Assembly (NCBI GenBank): GCA_015057635.1
Contig: SVEB01000101.1
Span: 1-33,018, forward strand
Reading direction: 5' to 3'
DNA length: 33,018 bases
Source: Lachnospiraceae bacterium
Lineage (GTDB): Bacteria > Bacillota > Clostridia > Lachnospirales > Lachnospiraceae
The translations under genes were made by a program, and so were the position numbers. The notes below the pieces were generated by a model that worked only from the letters and a program-made list of their open reading frames with translations, did no database searches and was not told where the DNA came from. The first letter of the stretch is position 1; the number at the start of each line of letters is the position of its first letter. Below, one piece after another: positions 7,687-16,022 of the stretch.

Positions 7687-8247
7687 ATGAAATGGTACCA
7701 GCATTTGAAGACAATCAATCACCACAAATGGCTAGTATTAAAGCATTGCTTTCGGTGCGGTTTGTATAAGCAGGGGCTGTTACATGATATGTCCAAATAC
7801 ACGCCGACTGAATTCTTAGTAGGAGTGAAATACTATCAGGGCTACCGAAGCCCGAATATTGCGGAAAGGGAAGACAAAGGATACACACTTGCCTGGCTGC
7901 ATCATAAAGGACGGAACAAACATCATCTGGAATATTGGATCGATTACAGTCTGGATGAGAACGAAGGGATGACCGGAATGGAAATGCCGGTAAAATATGT
8001 AGTAGAGATGTTCTGCGACCGGGTAGCGGCGAGCAAGAACTATAATAAAGAAAAATATAAAGACTCAGATCCTCTTAATTATTTTTTAAAAGAAGAAAAG
8101 CATTACATGCTACATAAAAATACAAAGAAGCTGATACTAAGCCTATTAACAATGTTAGCAGAAGAAGGGGAAGAGACGACATTTCAGTATATTCGAAATG
8201 AAGTGCTTCCATCCGGTAAAAATCCGGCAAAAGCGATCTATTCATAG
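7687..8247 (+). CDS. DUF5662-like cytosolic protein of unknown function
   Basis: 186 residues. Conserved-looking histidines and acidic residues are clustered: HHKWLVLKHCFRCGLYKQGL, then LLHDMSKYTPTEF, WLHHKGRNKHHLEYW and FCDRVAASKNY. The arrangement (H..H..HD...HH...D) recalls an HD-like metal-binding helical fold and matches the DUF5662 family, whose function is unknown. No signal peptide or membrane segment is present. ATG 7687 is chosen with GGAAGGAG 9 bases upstream; the TTG at 7678 abuts that site and is unlikely. There is no terminator before the next gene, so readthrough into it is possible. Confidence 0.7.
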   Translation: MKWYQHLKTINHHKWLVLKHCFRCGLYKQGLLHDMSKYTPTEFLVGVKYYQGYRSPNIAEREDKGYTLAWLHHKGRNKHHLEYWIDYSLDENEGMTGMEMPVKYVVEMFCDRVAASKNYNKEKYKDSDPLNYFLKEEKHYMLHKNTKKLILSLLTMLAEEGEETTFQYIRNEVLPSGKNPAKAIYS

Positions 8248-8296
8248 GAATCAAAAGAAATACACGAAAAAGCAAAAAGCAGAGAAAGAAAAGTTC

Positions 8297-8323
8297 CAAA
8301 AATGCCGTCATGACAGCTGATAA
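8297..8323 (+). promoter_or_regulatory. Sigma-28/sigma-D-like promoter before the pectinesterase-like gene
   Basis: CAAA (8297-8300), 15 bases, then GCTGATAA (8316-8323). The sigma-28 consensus is TAAA-N15-GCCGATAA, so there is one mismatch in each element and exact spacing. No good sigma-A pair is visible in the same gap. Confidence 0.4.
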
Positions 8324-8344
8324 GATGTAGGAATACAGGAAATA

Positions 8345-8375
8345 CTAACCGTGAAAAGATACTAGAAACGGTTAG
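8345..8375 (+). repeat. Hairpin touching the ribosome binding site of the pectinesterase-like gene
   Basis: CTAACCGT (8345-8352) pairs with ACGGTTAG (8368-8375), with a 15-base loop. The right arm overlaps the first bases of the AGGGG ribosome binding site (8374-8378) of the ATG at 8387. There is no T-run, so it is not a terminator. Confidence 0.55.
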
Positions 8376-8386
8376 GGGAAAAGCAA

Positions 8387-11224
8387 ATGGAAAGCAGTAA
8401 AAGAAAGCAGATTCTGATAGCCGGTCTGATAACACTATGTCTGATGACCGGATGGGTGCTTGTGATTCCCGCAGCTGCCACGGATTTGGCACTAGAGGAG
8501 AATCTTCCGGGCGGATTTATAAGCACGGTTATCGGAAATCCGGGAGAACATGCGGAAAGCACGTATGACCATGAGGAGAAAGCATTTTTTATAGAAGGAA
8601 CCGGTCTTGGAATTGGAGATGAGGGGGAGGCTGCCGACAGTTATCATTTTGTAAGTTATGAACTGTCAGGCGATGCCTCCCTTTCTGCTTGTTTGTCAGC
8701 TTATGAAATACAAAGTGCAAAAGAAGGGCAGTTCGGAATTGCATTCCGTTTTGACGCCGGAAGTGTAAAGTCGCCTTACCTGGCACTTTATCTGGAACCG
8801 GCTTATCATAAATTCTATGTTTCCTGGCGACAGGCAGAAGGAGAGGAAGCAGAAAAACAAGAGTCTGATACGTTGGAAGAATTGGCGGATTTTTATTATT
8901 TTCATCTGGAGAAGAAAGGGAATAATCTGCTGTATGAGGTAGCTTTGGATGCGGAATTCGATAATAAAATTCTGTCCGGAAGCACACAGATTCTACAGAT
9001 GCCTTCTAAATGGCATGCAGGGTTTGCAGTCAGCAATAAAGGCAGTTATCAGTCGGTTAGAGCAGTTTTTAATCATGTTGTGATAAAATCCTACAGTCAG
9101 ATCTATTTTGATTCTTCTATAGAGCAGCGTCCGGTCGATACGGTAAAGAATGTGGTGACAGAGTCGCAGAACCAGGCAGTGAAGCTTAGCTGGGATTTGG
9201 TTGAAGGTGCGGATGGTTATGAAGTGTACCGATCAGAGGAGTCCGATGAAGATTTTGTGGAGCAGGCAAAAGTGGATGGAAGAGAAAATACATTTGTAGA
9301 TTTGGCTGTAAAGAATTACAAACGGTATTTTTATCGAATCGTGGCGGTGAATCAGGATGGAGCATCCCATCCATCCGAAATCGTGTCGGCATTTCCAAAT
9401 CCGTCTAATTCCCAGAAGGTATTACATGGAGCGGATGCAGCTGATTTTACGGTCGTGTCTGAAATCAGTGAGACGGTACTGACATCAGAGCTGATGTTTA
9501 AAGGGTATTTTTCTTCCGATGGGATTTTGAACGCATCGATTGATGGGGAGAGGATCATTACGGATATGAGGAAAGAAGCGAAGGACCCTATCCTGATTTC
9601 CTTGGAACTTCATCCGGGCAGGAATGTGCTAGAACTGACACTTGAAAATGAAGAAGGATATCTGACAAGGAAACAGTACCAGTTTGTATATCTGGAAAGA
9701 CAAAATTATGACTATGTTGTAGATTCTTCCTATACCGGGCAGACAGGGAAGACAGAAGATGGAAAACGATATTTTTCTCGTATCCAGGATGCGGTTGAAG
9801 ATGCGGAAGGGCTTGAAAATGAGAGGTATCGGACTGTGATTTTTGTGCGAAAAGGTGTTTATAATGAACAGGTTCGGATAAAAAGTCCTTTCATCAGCAT
9901 AATAGGAGAAGACAGCGATAGTACCATTGTCACATTTGAGAATAAATCAGGCGGTGTAAGAGAGAATGCCGTTTTGCATATCAGTGAGGCAGGGACTGGA
10001 TTTTCAGCAGAGAATATTACGTTTGAAAATCGGAGCAGGACGGACGGGACGGCAACCGACGTTTATCAGCCGGCGGTTGTAAATGAAGCGGATCAGACAA
10101 TGTTTATTCAGTGCAGGATATTGGGGCAGGCAGGAGCTATGTTTGCCGGAGTTTTGGATACGCTTGCTGCCAGACAGTATTATAGGGACTGTACCGTGCA
10201 GGGAGAGACCGTGCTTGTCTCTGGAAATGCACAGGCAGTATGGGAGTCATGCGAGATGATCTTAGAAGAAGGCAAAACGAAAACGGAAAAGATGGTTGTG
10301 GCTCCATTTACAAGAAAAAAAGACCGATATGGTTTTCTATTCTATGGCTGTATGCTGTTAAAGGCAAAGAAACTTCAGGCGGGAAGCGCCTATCTGGCAG
10401 GAATGGCACCTAAGCACACGGAAAGCTTAGTTTCCCCTGAGGCAGTATTCACAGACTGTTATCTGAGTGATCATATCCGAAAGGAAGGGTATCCGGAAGA
10501 AAAGGATATTAGATTCCGGTTTTATGAGTTTGCCAATTTTGGCCCGGGAATGGTTGTGAGTGAATCGAGAAAGCAGTTCGTTTACGAGCAGGCGAAAAAT
10601 TATACAAGGGAGCAGGTATTTGCAGAGGATGCAGCATTTTTAGAGGATGGAGTAAAAGCATACGAGCAGGATTGGAATCCGTTTGCGACGTCTGATCTTG
10701 TAAACTTAGAAATGCTGTATGCAGGCAGGGAGATTCCGCTTACATCTGTGACGGCGGCACGAAAACAGATTTTGTTAAGAAAAGGAGAGAGTACCGAGCT
10801 TGAGATTGTTTTTACACCATTTAATGCATCTGACCGAACTTTTACGATGCAATCGCTAAATGAAAGAATTGTACAGATAGAAGAAGGAGAGATAATGGCG
10901 AAAGATACCGGGGTTGGTATCGTTTTGATCCTTTCGGGAGAAAGAAAGGATTATGTGGTGATAAGGGTGTATGAGAAAATGCCGTCTTTTTTCAGCCTTC
11001 CTGTTATATGGGCAAACGACCGGCAGATTAAAAGAGGAGAGCAGTTTTCCTTATTAGAGGGAGTACACGCTTATGATAACGCGGATGGAGAGATTACAAG
11101 CAGTATTGAGATTATAAAGAATACAGTGGACATAGAGCAGCCCGGCATATATGAAGTATGGTATGCAGTGAGAAATAGTCAAAACAGACTGACAGGTAAA
11201 AAAATACAAGTTATTGTCAAATAG
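8387..11224 (+). CDS. Exported multidomain protein with a pectinesterase-like beta-helix lacking catalytic residues
   Basis: 945 residues. Order: signal peptide or anchor (residues 9-31); a jelly-roll-like region of unknown family (about 40-235); a fibronectin type III domain (about 250-336, LSWDLVEGADGYEVYRS); an Ig-like linker (about 350-436); a pectinesterase-type right-handed beta-helix (about 442-695, from YVVDSSYTG through RQYYRDC and SGNAQAVWESC); a Big_2-like segment (about 783-860); and a DUF5011/Ig-like end (about 870-945, AYDNADGEITSSI). In active CE8 enzymes the nucleophile is the Asp of DFIFG; here the aligned stretch is TVLVSG, with Val609. The GRPW motif is replaced by AGMAP, and QDTL is absent or displaced to LDTL (590-593). 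It is therefore probably a binding or structural protein of the cell surface rather than an esterase. The ATG has AGGGG 8 bases upstream. No LPXTG or SLH anchor is present. Confidence 0.8.
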   Translation: MESSKRKQILIAGLITLCLMTGWVLVIPAAATDLALEENLPGGFISTVIGNPGEHAESTYDHEEKAFFIEGTGLGIGDEGEAADSYHFVSYELSGDASLSACLSAYEIQSAKEGQFGIAFRFDAGSVKSPYLALYLEPAYHKFYVSWRQAEGEEAEKQESDTLEELADFYYFHLEKKGNNLLYEVALDAEFDNKILSGSTQILQMPSKWHAGFAVSNKGSYQSVRAVFNHVVIKSYSQIYFDSSIEQRPVDTVKNVVTESQNQAVKLSWDLVEGADGYEVYRSEESDEDFVEQAKVDGRENTFVDLAVKNYKRYFYRIVAVNQDGASHPSEIVSAFPNPSNSQKVLHGADAADFTVVSEISETVLTSELMFKGYFSSDGILNASIDGERIITDMRKEAKDPILISLELHPGRNVLELTLENEEGYLTRKQYQFVYLERQNYDYVVDSSYTGQTGKTEDGKRYFSRIQDAVEDAEGLENERYRTVIFVRKGVYNEQVRIKSPFISIIGEDSDSTIVTFENKSGGVRENAVLHISEAGTGFSAENITFENRSRTDGTATDVYQPAVVNEADQTMFIQCRILGQAGAMFAGVLDTLAARQYYRDCTVQGETVLVSGNAQAVWESCEMILEEGKTKTEKMVVAPFTRKKDRYGFLFYGCMLLKAKKLQAGSAYLAGMAPKHTESLVSPEAVFTDCYLSDHIRKEGYPEEKDIRFRFYEFANFGPGMVVSESRKQFVYEQAKNYTREQVFAEDAAFLEDGVKAYEQDWNPFATSDLVNLEMLYAGREIPLTSVTAARKQILLRKGESTELEIVFTPFNASDRTFTMQSLNERIVQIEEGEIMAKDTGVGIVLILSGERKDYVVIRVYEKMPSFFSLPVIWANDRQIKRGEQFSLLEGVHAYDNADGEITSSIEIIKNTVDIEQPGIYEVWYAVRNSQNRLTGKKIQVIVK

Positions 11225-11442
11225 AAGCCTATTGCATAATAAAAAAGAAAAATATTTTTTATTGTAAGATAAAACGGTCACAAAAAATGGAAGATATCAT
11301 AATATATAGTAGAATATCCTTTGAAATGAATAAAAGTTGCCTCCTTCTGTTTATAATGAGGGTATTCTAAAAGTTAAATCATAGTATAGAGTTTAGTGGA
11401 CGAAATTCTATAATGTGTTGTTGCTCATTTGGTCGAAAAAAG

Positions 11443-11477
11443 GGAGTGCTGTCATTCGTGACAGCATTCCTCTTTTT
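11443..11477 (+). terminator. Strong free-standing intrinsic terminator
   Basis: GGAGTGCTGTCA (11443-11454) and TGACAGCATTCC (11459-11470) form a 12-bp stem (one G-T pair) closed by a TTCG tetraloop and followed by TCTTTTT. It lies 219 bases after the nearest upstream stop codon. Confidence 0.9.
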
Positions 11478-11524
11478 ATGCTAAAAAGAAAAATAAATTT
11501 TTTTGGGTATATTGGATCGAGGTG

Positions 11525-11555
11525 TAATTATTTTTCCGTATTTAGCCGATATAAT
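11525..11555 (+). promoter_or_regulatory. Promoter of the Big_2 protein gene, sigma-D-like
   Basis: GCCGATAT (11545-11552) matches the Bacillus sigma-D -10, with TAAT (11525-11528) 16 bases upstream as a one-mismatch -35. The same place also contains TATAAT (11550-11555), with only ATTATT or TTATTT in the sigma-A -35 position. This gives a 5' leader of roughly 150 nt. Confidence 0.4.
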
Positions 11556-11715
11556 TGGTAGGCTGAAAATACCCTAAATACGACAAAAGTATGGCATATT
11601 ATAGGCGTTTGAGCGTATATGCATACAGAATCGTTATCTATGTTTTACGAGCAGCGCGATGTTTTTATTGGACAAAGTCAGCTGTAGAATATAGAAAAGA
11701 AACGGAGGATAAAAA

Positions 11716-14700
11716 ATGAAAGAAAAACTTAGAAGAAGACTTGCTTTTCTTCTAGCTGCGGCGATCGTTTTCATGAATTTGTTCCCGCTGACGAATTCAG
11801 AAGGCGAGGTAATCATGACACCGCTGTCTGGAAAGGTTCTTGCTGCGGGATCAACAGGAGCGTCCAGTCCGTCTACGACGATCACGACAGAAGGAAAGGA
11901 TTATACCTTTTACATGGTAAACAACTCGACCCAGATTGAGAAAGGGGAGGGAATTGAAATTACCGGTGAGGGCATTCAGATCGGTATTGACTGCGATGCA
12001 GGAAATATGCCAGCAGGAGCTACGATAGAATGGCAGGTATATGACACCAATATTATCAGTTATACAGAAGTAAACAAGTATAAGATATCCGTAAGTGCAG
12101 TAAGCCCTGGTTATTCCATGTTAACTGCTATTATTAAACTAAAAGACGGTTCTTACAGCCAGGTATATTGTCAGTTCCATGTTCCGCTATCCATATCCTC
12201 ATCTAATAAGTCCTATACATCTGAGAAATATGGTTATGACAACAGACAGACAAATGATACTTCTGCCAATAAGACATTACAGCTTTCTGCAGATCCCAAA
12301 AGTCCTTATCAGAGCTATCTGATGAAGTTAGACCATGTGAAATATAAAGCTGGTGTTGAAAATATCGGCAGTTCAATCAATGCAAACACTAAAGCAAGCG
12401 ATATTTTAGATACCAACGGTGCGATGTCACTGGCATGGACAACCAGCAATCCAAATGTCGTAACAGTAAACGACTGTGGTGTTGTAACAGCAGTTGGTGC
12501 TGGTTATGCGGAAGTTACGGTGACTACGATTACAACATCGGAAAAAGGCAAAGCAGAGTCGAAGACATTTCCGGTCATCGTTGCGCCACGTGCTTATGAT
12601 GAAGCTAACAAAACATGGATCGGTGACCATACAATTGAAGCAAAAGAAAGTACGGTTACGATTAAGACAAACGGTCTTGGCGCCAAGAATCTTACCTATG
12701 TGCTTCGCAAAGGAGATGAAAATGGCCAGATACTTGATATTGATAAAAATGATTATATGACAGTTAATATCAGCGAGTTTTCCGGGAATGTTACGCTTAG
12801 CAATCTGAAAGCGGGTGTATATTATCTGAATATACGTCCGACTTCCAAATTTGCAGAAAACAACTCCAATGTTGTGGATTTGACAATCAAGATTATCGTT
12901 CCGGTACGTATGTCACTAGATCCGGCGATCATCACGATGAATGTGGATGATACGTATAACCTGCTATCTGTATTCAATTTTGCTTCCAGCGATTCTCTGA
13001 TCTATAATACAGGGGGGAGTTTAAGCAATATCGTAACCTATAACAAGGGTACGGTTACAGCGGTGGAAAGCGGTACGGATGTTTTAAAATTCACCTATGA
13101 TCCAAGCCTCTTTCAGGGGGTTACATCGAATCTGATTAAAGATACGGAATTTCCTATCACATTCCGTGTTATCGATAAATTAGCAATCAGCATGACCAAT
13201 GCTACTATGTATGTAGGTTCTACACTTCAGCTTCAATTAGTAGCAAGTGATCTGTATACTTCGGTAGACTGGAGTTCCAGCAACGAATCGGTTGCTACCG
13301 TAGATGAATACGGTCTTGTTACAGGTCTGAAAGCGGGTAATACGGTAATTACAGCAAAACAGACAATCAATGGTGTAGTAAAGAAAGTAACCTGTAAAAT
13401 CACGGTGAAGAAGACAATTACCAAAATCGAGCTATCTCCATCCTCCAAAGCGATTGCAGTAGGGGATAATCTGACAATCAATGCAACGGTTACTCCGGAT
13501 GCGAATGGTGCTTCTTTAAAATGGATCACTTCAGATGCAAATGTTGTAAAAATCGTAGAGCAGGGTAATTTATCCACAACCGTACAGGGTGTTGCCGGTG
13601 GTACGGCAGTCATTACTGCGATTAATATGGATAATGTGGTTGTTGGCTCTTGTACGGTAACCGTATATGAATCCATCATGAGTATTAAGTTATCGGAATC
13701 TGCGATAACCGTTCCATTATCCTCAAAGTTTTTCTACCTTTATGCAACAATCAGTCCGGAAGCGGCATCTTCCCAGGAAGTAATCTGGAGTAGCAGCAAT
13801 CCTTCTATTCTGACAGTGGATCAGAACGGTAAGGTAACGTTAAAAAAACCAGGTACCGCTACGGTAATCGTAACGTCCAGAATTGATGCTACCATTACTG
13901 CAATGTGTACGGTTACCGTAACAAAAGCAGTAACCGGGATCGCCTTAGATACAACAGCAAAAGAAATGTACGCAGGTGAGAGTTATCGTCTGACGTATCA
14001 GGTAAAACCAAGCGATGCATCGAATGCAGCGGTAACATGGACATCTACCAATACCAATGTTGCAACGGTAAATGCAACAGGTCTTGTTACTGCAAAGAAT
14101 CCGGGTTCTACAGCCATTATTTTAAAGACAGCAGATGGCGGGTACATGTCAATCTGTCTGATCACGGTTAAGAAAGTGGCAACCGGTGTTACATTAGATG
14201 CAAAAGACATTACCTTAAATGTCGGCGATTATTATACCCTAGAAACAACCATCACACCGTCGGATGCGACAGAAAGCTCTTTAACATTTGAAAGTACAAA
14301 TAAGAAAGTAGCAACTGTTTCAAATTCCGGAAAAATTGTAGCAAAGGCAGGCGGAACCTGTGTTATCTTTGTAAAGACTCCAAACGGTGCGTCTGCTTAT
14401 GTAAATGTTACAGTTATGCAGGGGGTAAGCGGAATCAAGATCAATAAGAGTGAGGCAACGATCGTGGTTGGAGATACACTTGAACTGATCGCGACGATTT
14501 CACCTTCCACAGCAACGGATCAGGGTGTGACCTGGAGCAGTTCGAAAAAGGATGTGGCAACGGTCGATAAGTACGGGGTCGTAAAGGGTATTTCCGGCGG
14601 TACGACCATCATTACCTGTACATCCGATGATGGGAATTTTATTGCTCACTGCATTCTTACAGTAGAGGAATTTGTGACCGAGATTACCTTAGATAAAAGC

Positions 14701-15657
14701 TATTATAAGCTTGGTATAGGAAGAACATATAATCTTGTGGCGACCATATCCGGTGAAAAGGCTACGAATAAGACTGTTACATGGAAATCAAGCAACCCTA
14801 AAGTTGTTACCGTTGATAAAAACGGTAAGATAAAGGGCATTGCGCTTGGTACAGCAACGATTACCGTAAAGGCGAATGATGGATCCGGGGCAGAAGCAAG
14901 CTGCGTGGTTCGTGTATGTAAGCTTGTAACGGGAATTGATTTAGATGTAACATATATCACGCTTGTACAGGGGAAATCCCATACAATCAAGGCAACCGTG
15001 TCACCGGCCAGTGCGACCTATAAAACACCGCTCTGGTCTACAGATAACAGTGACGTTGCGATTGTCAATAAGAAGGGTACGGTTACCGCGCTGTCTCCGG
15101 GAAATGCAATCATTACGGCAAAAGCAAATGATACATCTGGTGTTTCAAGCCTCTGTTATGTAAAAGTTATCGCACCGGTAGCAAGTACAAGTGTTTCTCT
15201 TGCGGAATCCGAAATCATTATGTCTGCCGGTGAGACAAAGACAGTAGGGGTTTCCATTATCCCTACCAACTCCACAGATTCTTATACCTGGAGTTCAGAT
15301 AATACATTAGTGGCATCTGTAAATGCAACAACAGGAAAGATCACAGCTAAGGCACTTGGTACAGCCAATATCACGGTTATGACGGAATCAGGAAGAAAAG
15401 GTACAGTGAAGGTTTACGTTGTAGGTTTAAGCCGTACATCGGTCACCTTAGAACAGTATACAAGCCTTCTGTTAAGTCTTGAAGTAGACGGAACAGGTTC
15501 TGATAATATTAAAGTCCGCTGGGATGTAGAAAACCAGGAAATCGCAACGGTTGCAAATGGAAAAGTCACTGCAAAAGCAGTTGGCACGACCTATGTATAT
15601 GCGGTTGTGAACGGAAGAAAATTAGCATGTAAAGTCACAGTTACGAAGATAAAATAG
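11716..15657 (+). CDS. Large secreted Ig-like (Big_2) repeat protein
   Basis: 1313 residues. A signal peptide (basic MKEKLRRR, then LAFLLAAAIVFMNLF) is followed by a non-repetitive N-terminal region (about 60-170) and two degenerate Ig-like domains (about 200-290 and 395-480). From about residue 490 to the end run ten consecutive Big_2 domains of about 80 residues. Each has the signature 'WSSSNxxVATVDxxGxVTxxxxGTxxIT' and usually ends CxVTV. The repeats are divergent at DNA level, so the array is old. Big_2 domains occur in adhesins such as intimin and in cell-wall glycan-binding proteins. No LPXTG, SLH, choline-binding or membrane anchor is present, so the attachment mode is unknown. The ATG has ACGGAGG 8 bases upstream. 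It is followed by a strong terminator. Confidence 0.88.
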   Translation: MKEKLRRRLAFLLAAAIVFMNLFPLTNSEGEVIMTPLSGKVLAAGSTGASSPSTTITTEGKDYTFYMVNNSTQIEKGEGIEITGEGIQIGIDCDAGNMPAGATIEWQVYDTNIISYTEVNKYKISVSAVSPGYSMLTAIIKLKDGSYSQVYCQFHVPLSISSSNKSYTSEKYGYDNRQTNDTSANKTLQLSADPKSPYQSYLMKLDHVKYKAGVENIGSSINANTKASDILDTNGAMSLAWTTSNPNVVTVNDCGVVTAVGAGYAEVTVTTITTSEKGKAESKTFPVIVAPRAYDEANKTWIGDHTIEAKESTVTIKTNGLGAKNLTYVLRKGDENGQILDIDKNDYMTVNISEFSGNVTLSNLKAGVYYLNIRPTSKFAENNSNVVDLTIKIIVPVRMSLDPAIITMNVDDTYNLLSVFNFASSDSLIYNTGGSLSNIVTYNKGTVTAVESGTDVLKFTYDPSLFQGVTSNLIKDTEFPITFRVIDKLAISMTNATMYVGSTLQLQLVASDLYTSVDWSSSNESVATVDEYGLVTGLKAGNTVITAKQTINGVVKKVTCKITVKKTITKIELSPSSKAIAVGDNLTINATVTPDANGASLKWITSDANVVKIVEQGNLSTTVQGVAGGTAVITAINMDNVVVGSCTVTVYESIMSIKLSESAITVPLSSKFFYLYATISPEAASSQEVIWSSSNPSILTVDQNGKVTLKKPGTATVIVTSRIDATITAMCTVTVTKAVTGIALDTTAKEMYAGESYRLTYQVKPSDASNAAVTWTSTNTNVATVNATGLVTAKNPGSTAIILKTADGGYMSICLITVKKVATGVTLDAKDITLNVGDYYTLETTITPSDATESSLTFESTNKKVATVSNSGKIVAKAGGTCVIFVKTPNGASAYVNVTVMQGVSGIKINKSEATIVVGDTLELIATISPSTATDQGVTWSSSKKDVATVDKYGVVKGISGGTTIITCTSDDGNFIAHCILTVEEFVTEITLDKSYYKLGIGRTYNLVATISGEKATNKTVTWKSSNPKVVTVDKNGKIKGIALGTATITVKANDGSGAEASCVVRVCKLVTGIDLDVTYITLVQGKSHTIKATVSPASATYKTPLWSTDNSDVAIVNKKGTVTALSPGNAIITAKANDTSGVSSLCYVKVIAPVASTSVSLAESEIIMSAGETKTVGVSIIPTNSTDSYTWSSDNTLVASVNATTGKITAKALGTANITVMTESGRKGTVKVYVVGLSRTSVTLEQYTSLLLSLEVDGTGSDNIKVRWDVENQEIATVANGKVTAKAVGTTYVYAVVNGRKLACKVTVTKIK

Positions 15658-15710
15658 CTGGTTCCATAAATTGTGCCAGGCAGCTGTCTGAACAAATAGA
15701 ATCAAGAAGA

Positions 15711-15763
15711 AAAGCCCCGCATCCGACAGGAGAAACAACCCTGTCGGATGCGGGGCTTTTTTT
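15711..15763 (+). terminator. Strong terminator after the Big_2 protein gene
   Basis: A perfect 19-bp inverted repeat (15711-15729 with 15741-15759, GC-rich core AGCCCCGCATCCGACAG), an 11-base loop and a run of seven T starting at 15757. Confidence 0.95.
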
Positions 15764-15814
15764 ATTGGGAATGATAGATAGAAATAGGACGCTATCGAAA
15801 ATTACCATTTCCTG

Positions 15815-15889
15815 AAAACAAATGTTCGAGAAAAGTATTGCAATCTCCAGAGTGGTGTGCTAGAATGAAACAAAACGAACATATGTTTT
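15815..15889 (+). promoter_or_regulatory. recN promoter flanked by LexA boxes
   Basis: The sigma-A promoter is TTGCAA (15838-15843), 17 bases, TAGAAT (15861-15866). Immediately downstream, over the expected start of transcription, is CGAACATATGTTTT (15876-15889). It matches the Bacillus/Clostridium LexA box CGAAC-N4-GTTCG at 8 of 10 defined positions. Just upstream of the -35 is a second, weaker copy, AAAACAAATGTTCG (15815-15828), also 8 of 10. recN is an SOS gene in many bacteria, so LexA repression lifted by DNA damage is the expected control. Confidence 0.8.
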
Positions 15890-16022
15890 GATTATGTAGA
15901 AGAAATCGTTACATAACAGAGAACGCCGATAAAAACAGTCAGAGGAACAAAAAGACAGAAGGGTGTTTCATTATATTTCGAATTTAATTTTGAGAGGAAT
16001 TAGTTCAATCAGGAGGAAAAGT

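Larger units (their letters stand above)
11225..11715. other. Intergenic region between the two large surface-protein genes
   Basis: 491 bases without a supported gene. It holds an AT-only inverted repeat (AATAAAAAA/TTTTTTATT, about 11238-11263) that could weakly end the upstream transcript. There are two isolated TATAAT elements (11352-11357 and 11409-11414) without -35 partners. A strong terminator follows at 11443-11477, then the promoter candidate for the downstream gene. A short untranslated RNA ending at the strong terminator is possible but unsupported by any recognised motif. Confidence 0.6.

Noticed and set aside
8589..8987. Open frame of 132 codons on the minus strand
   Set aside because: It is antisense to the exported pectinesterase-like protein, without a ribosome binding site or recognisable motif.
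13233..13679. Open frame of 148 codons on the minus strand
   Set aside because: It mirrors the Big_2 repeats; similar antisense frames recur at 13998-14210 and 14703-14990, as expected from repeat codon bias.
13180..15657. Periodic repeats of about 240 bp, considered as a CRISPR-like or tandem DNA repeat
   Set aside because: The periodicity is at protein level (Big_2 domains); the DNA copies are divergent, in frame and without spacers.
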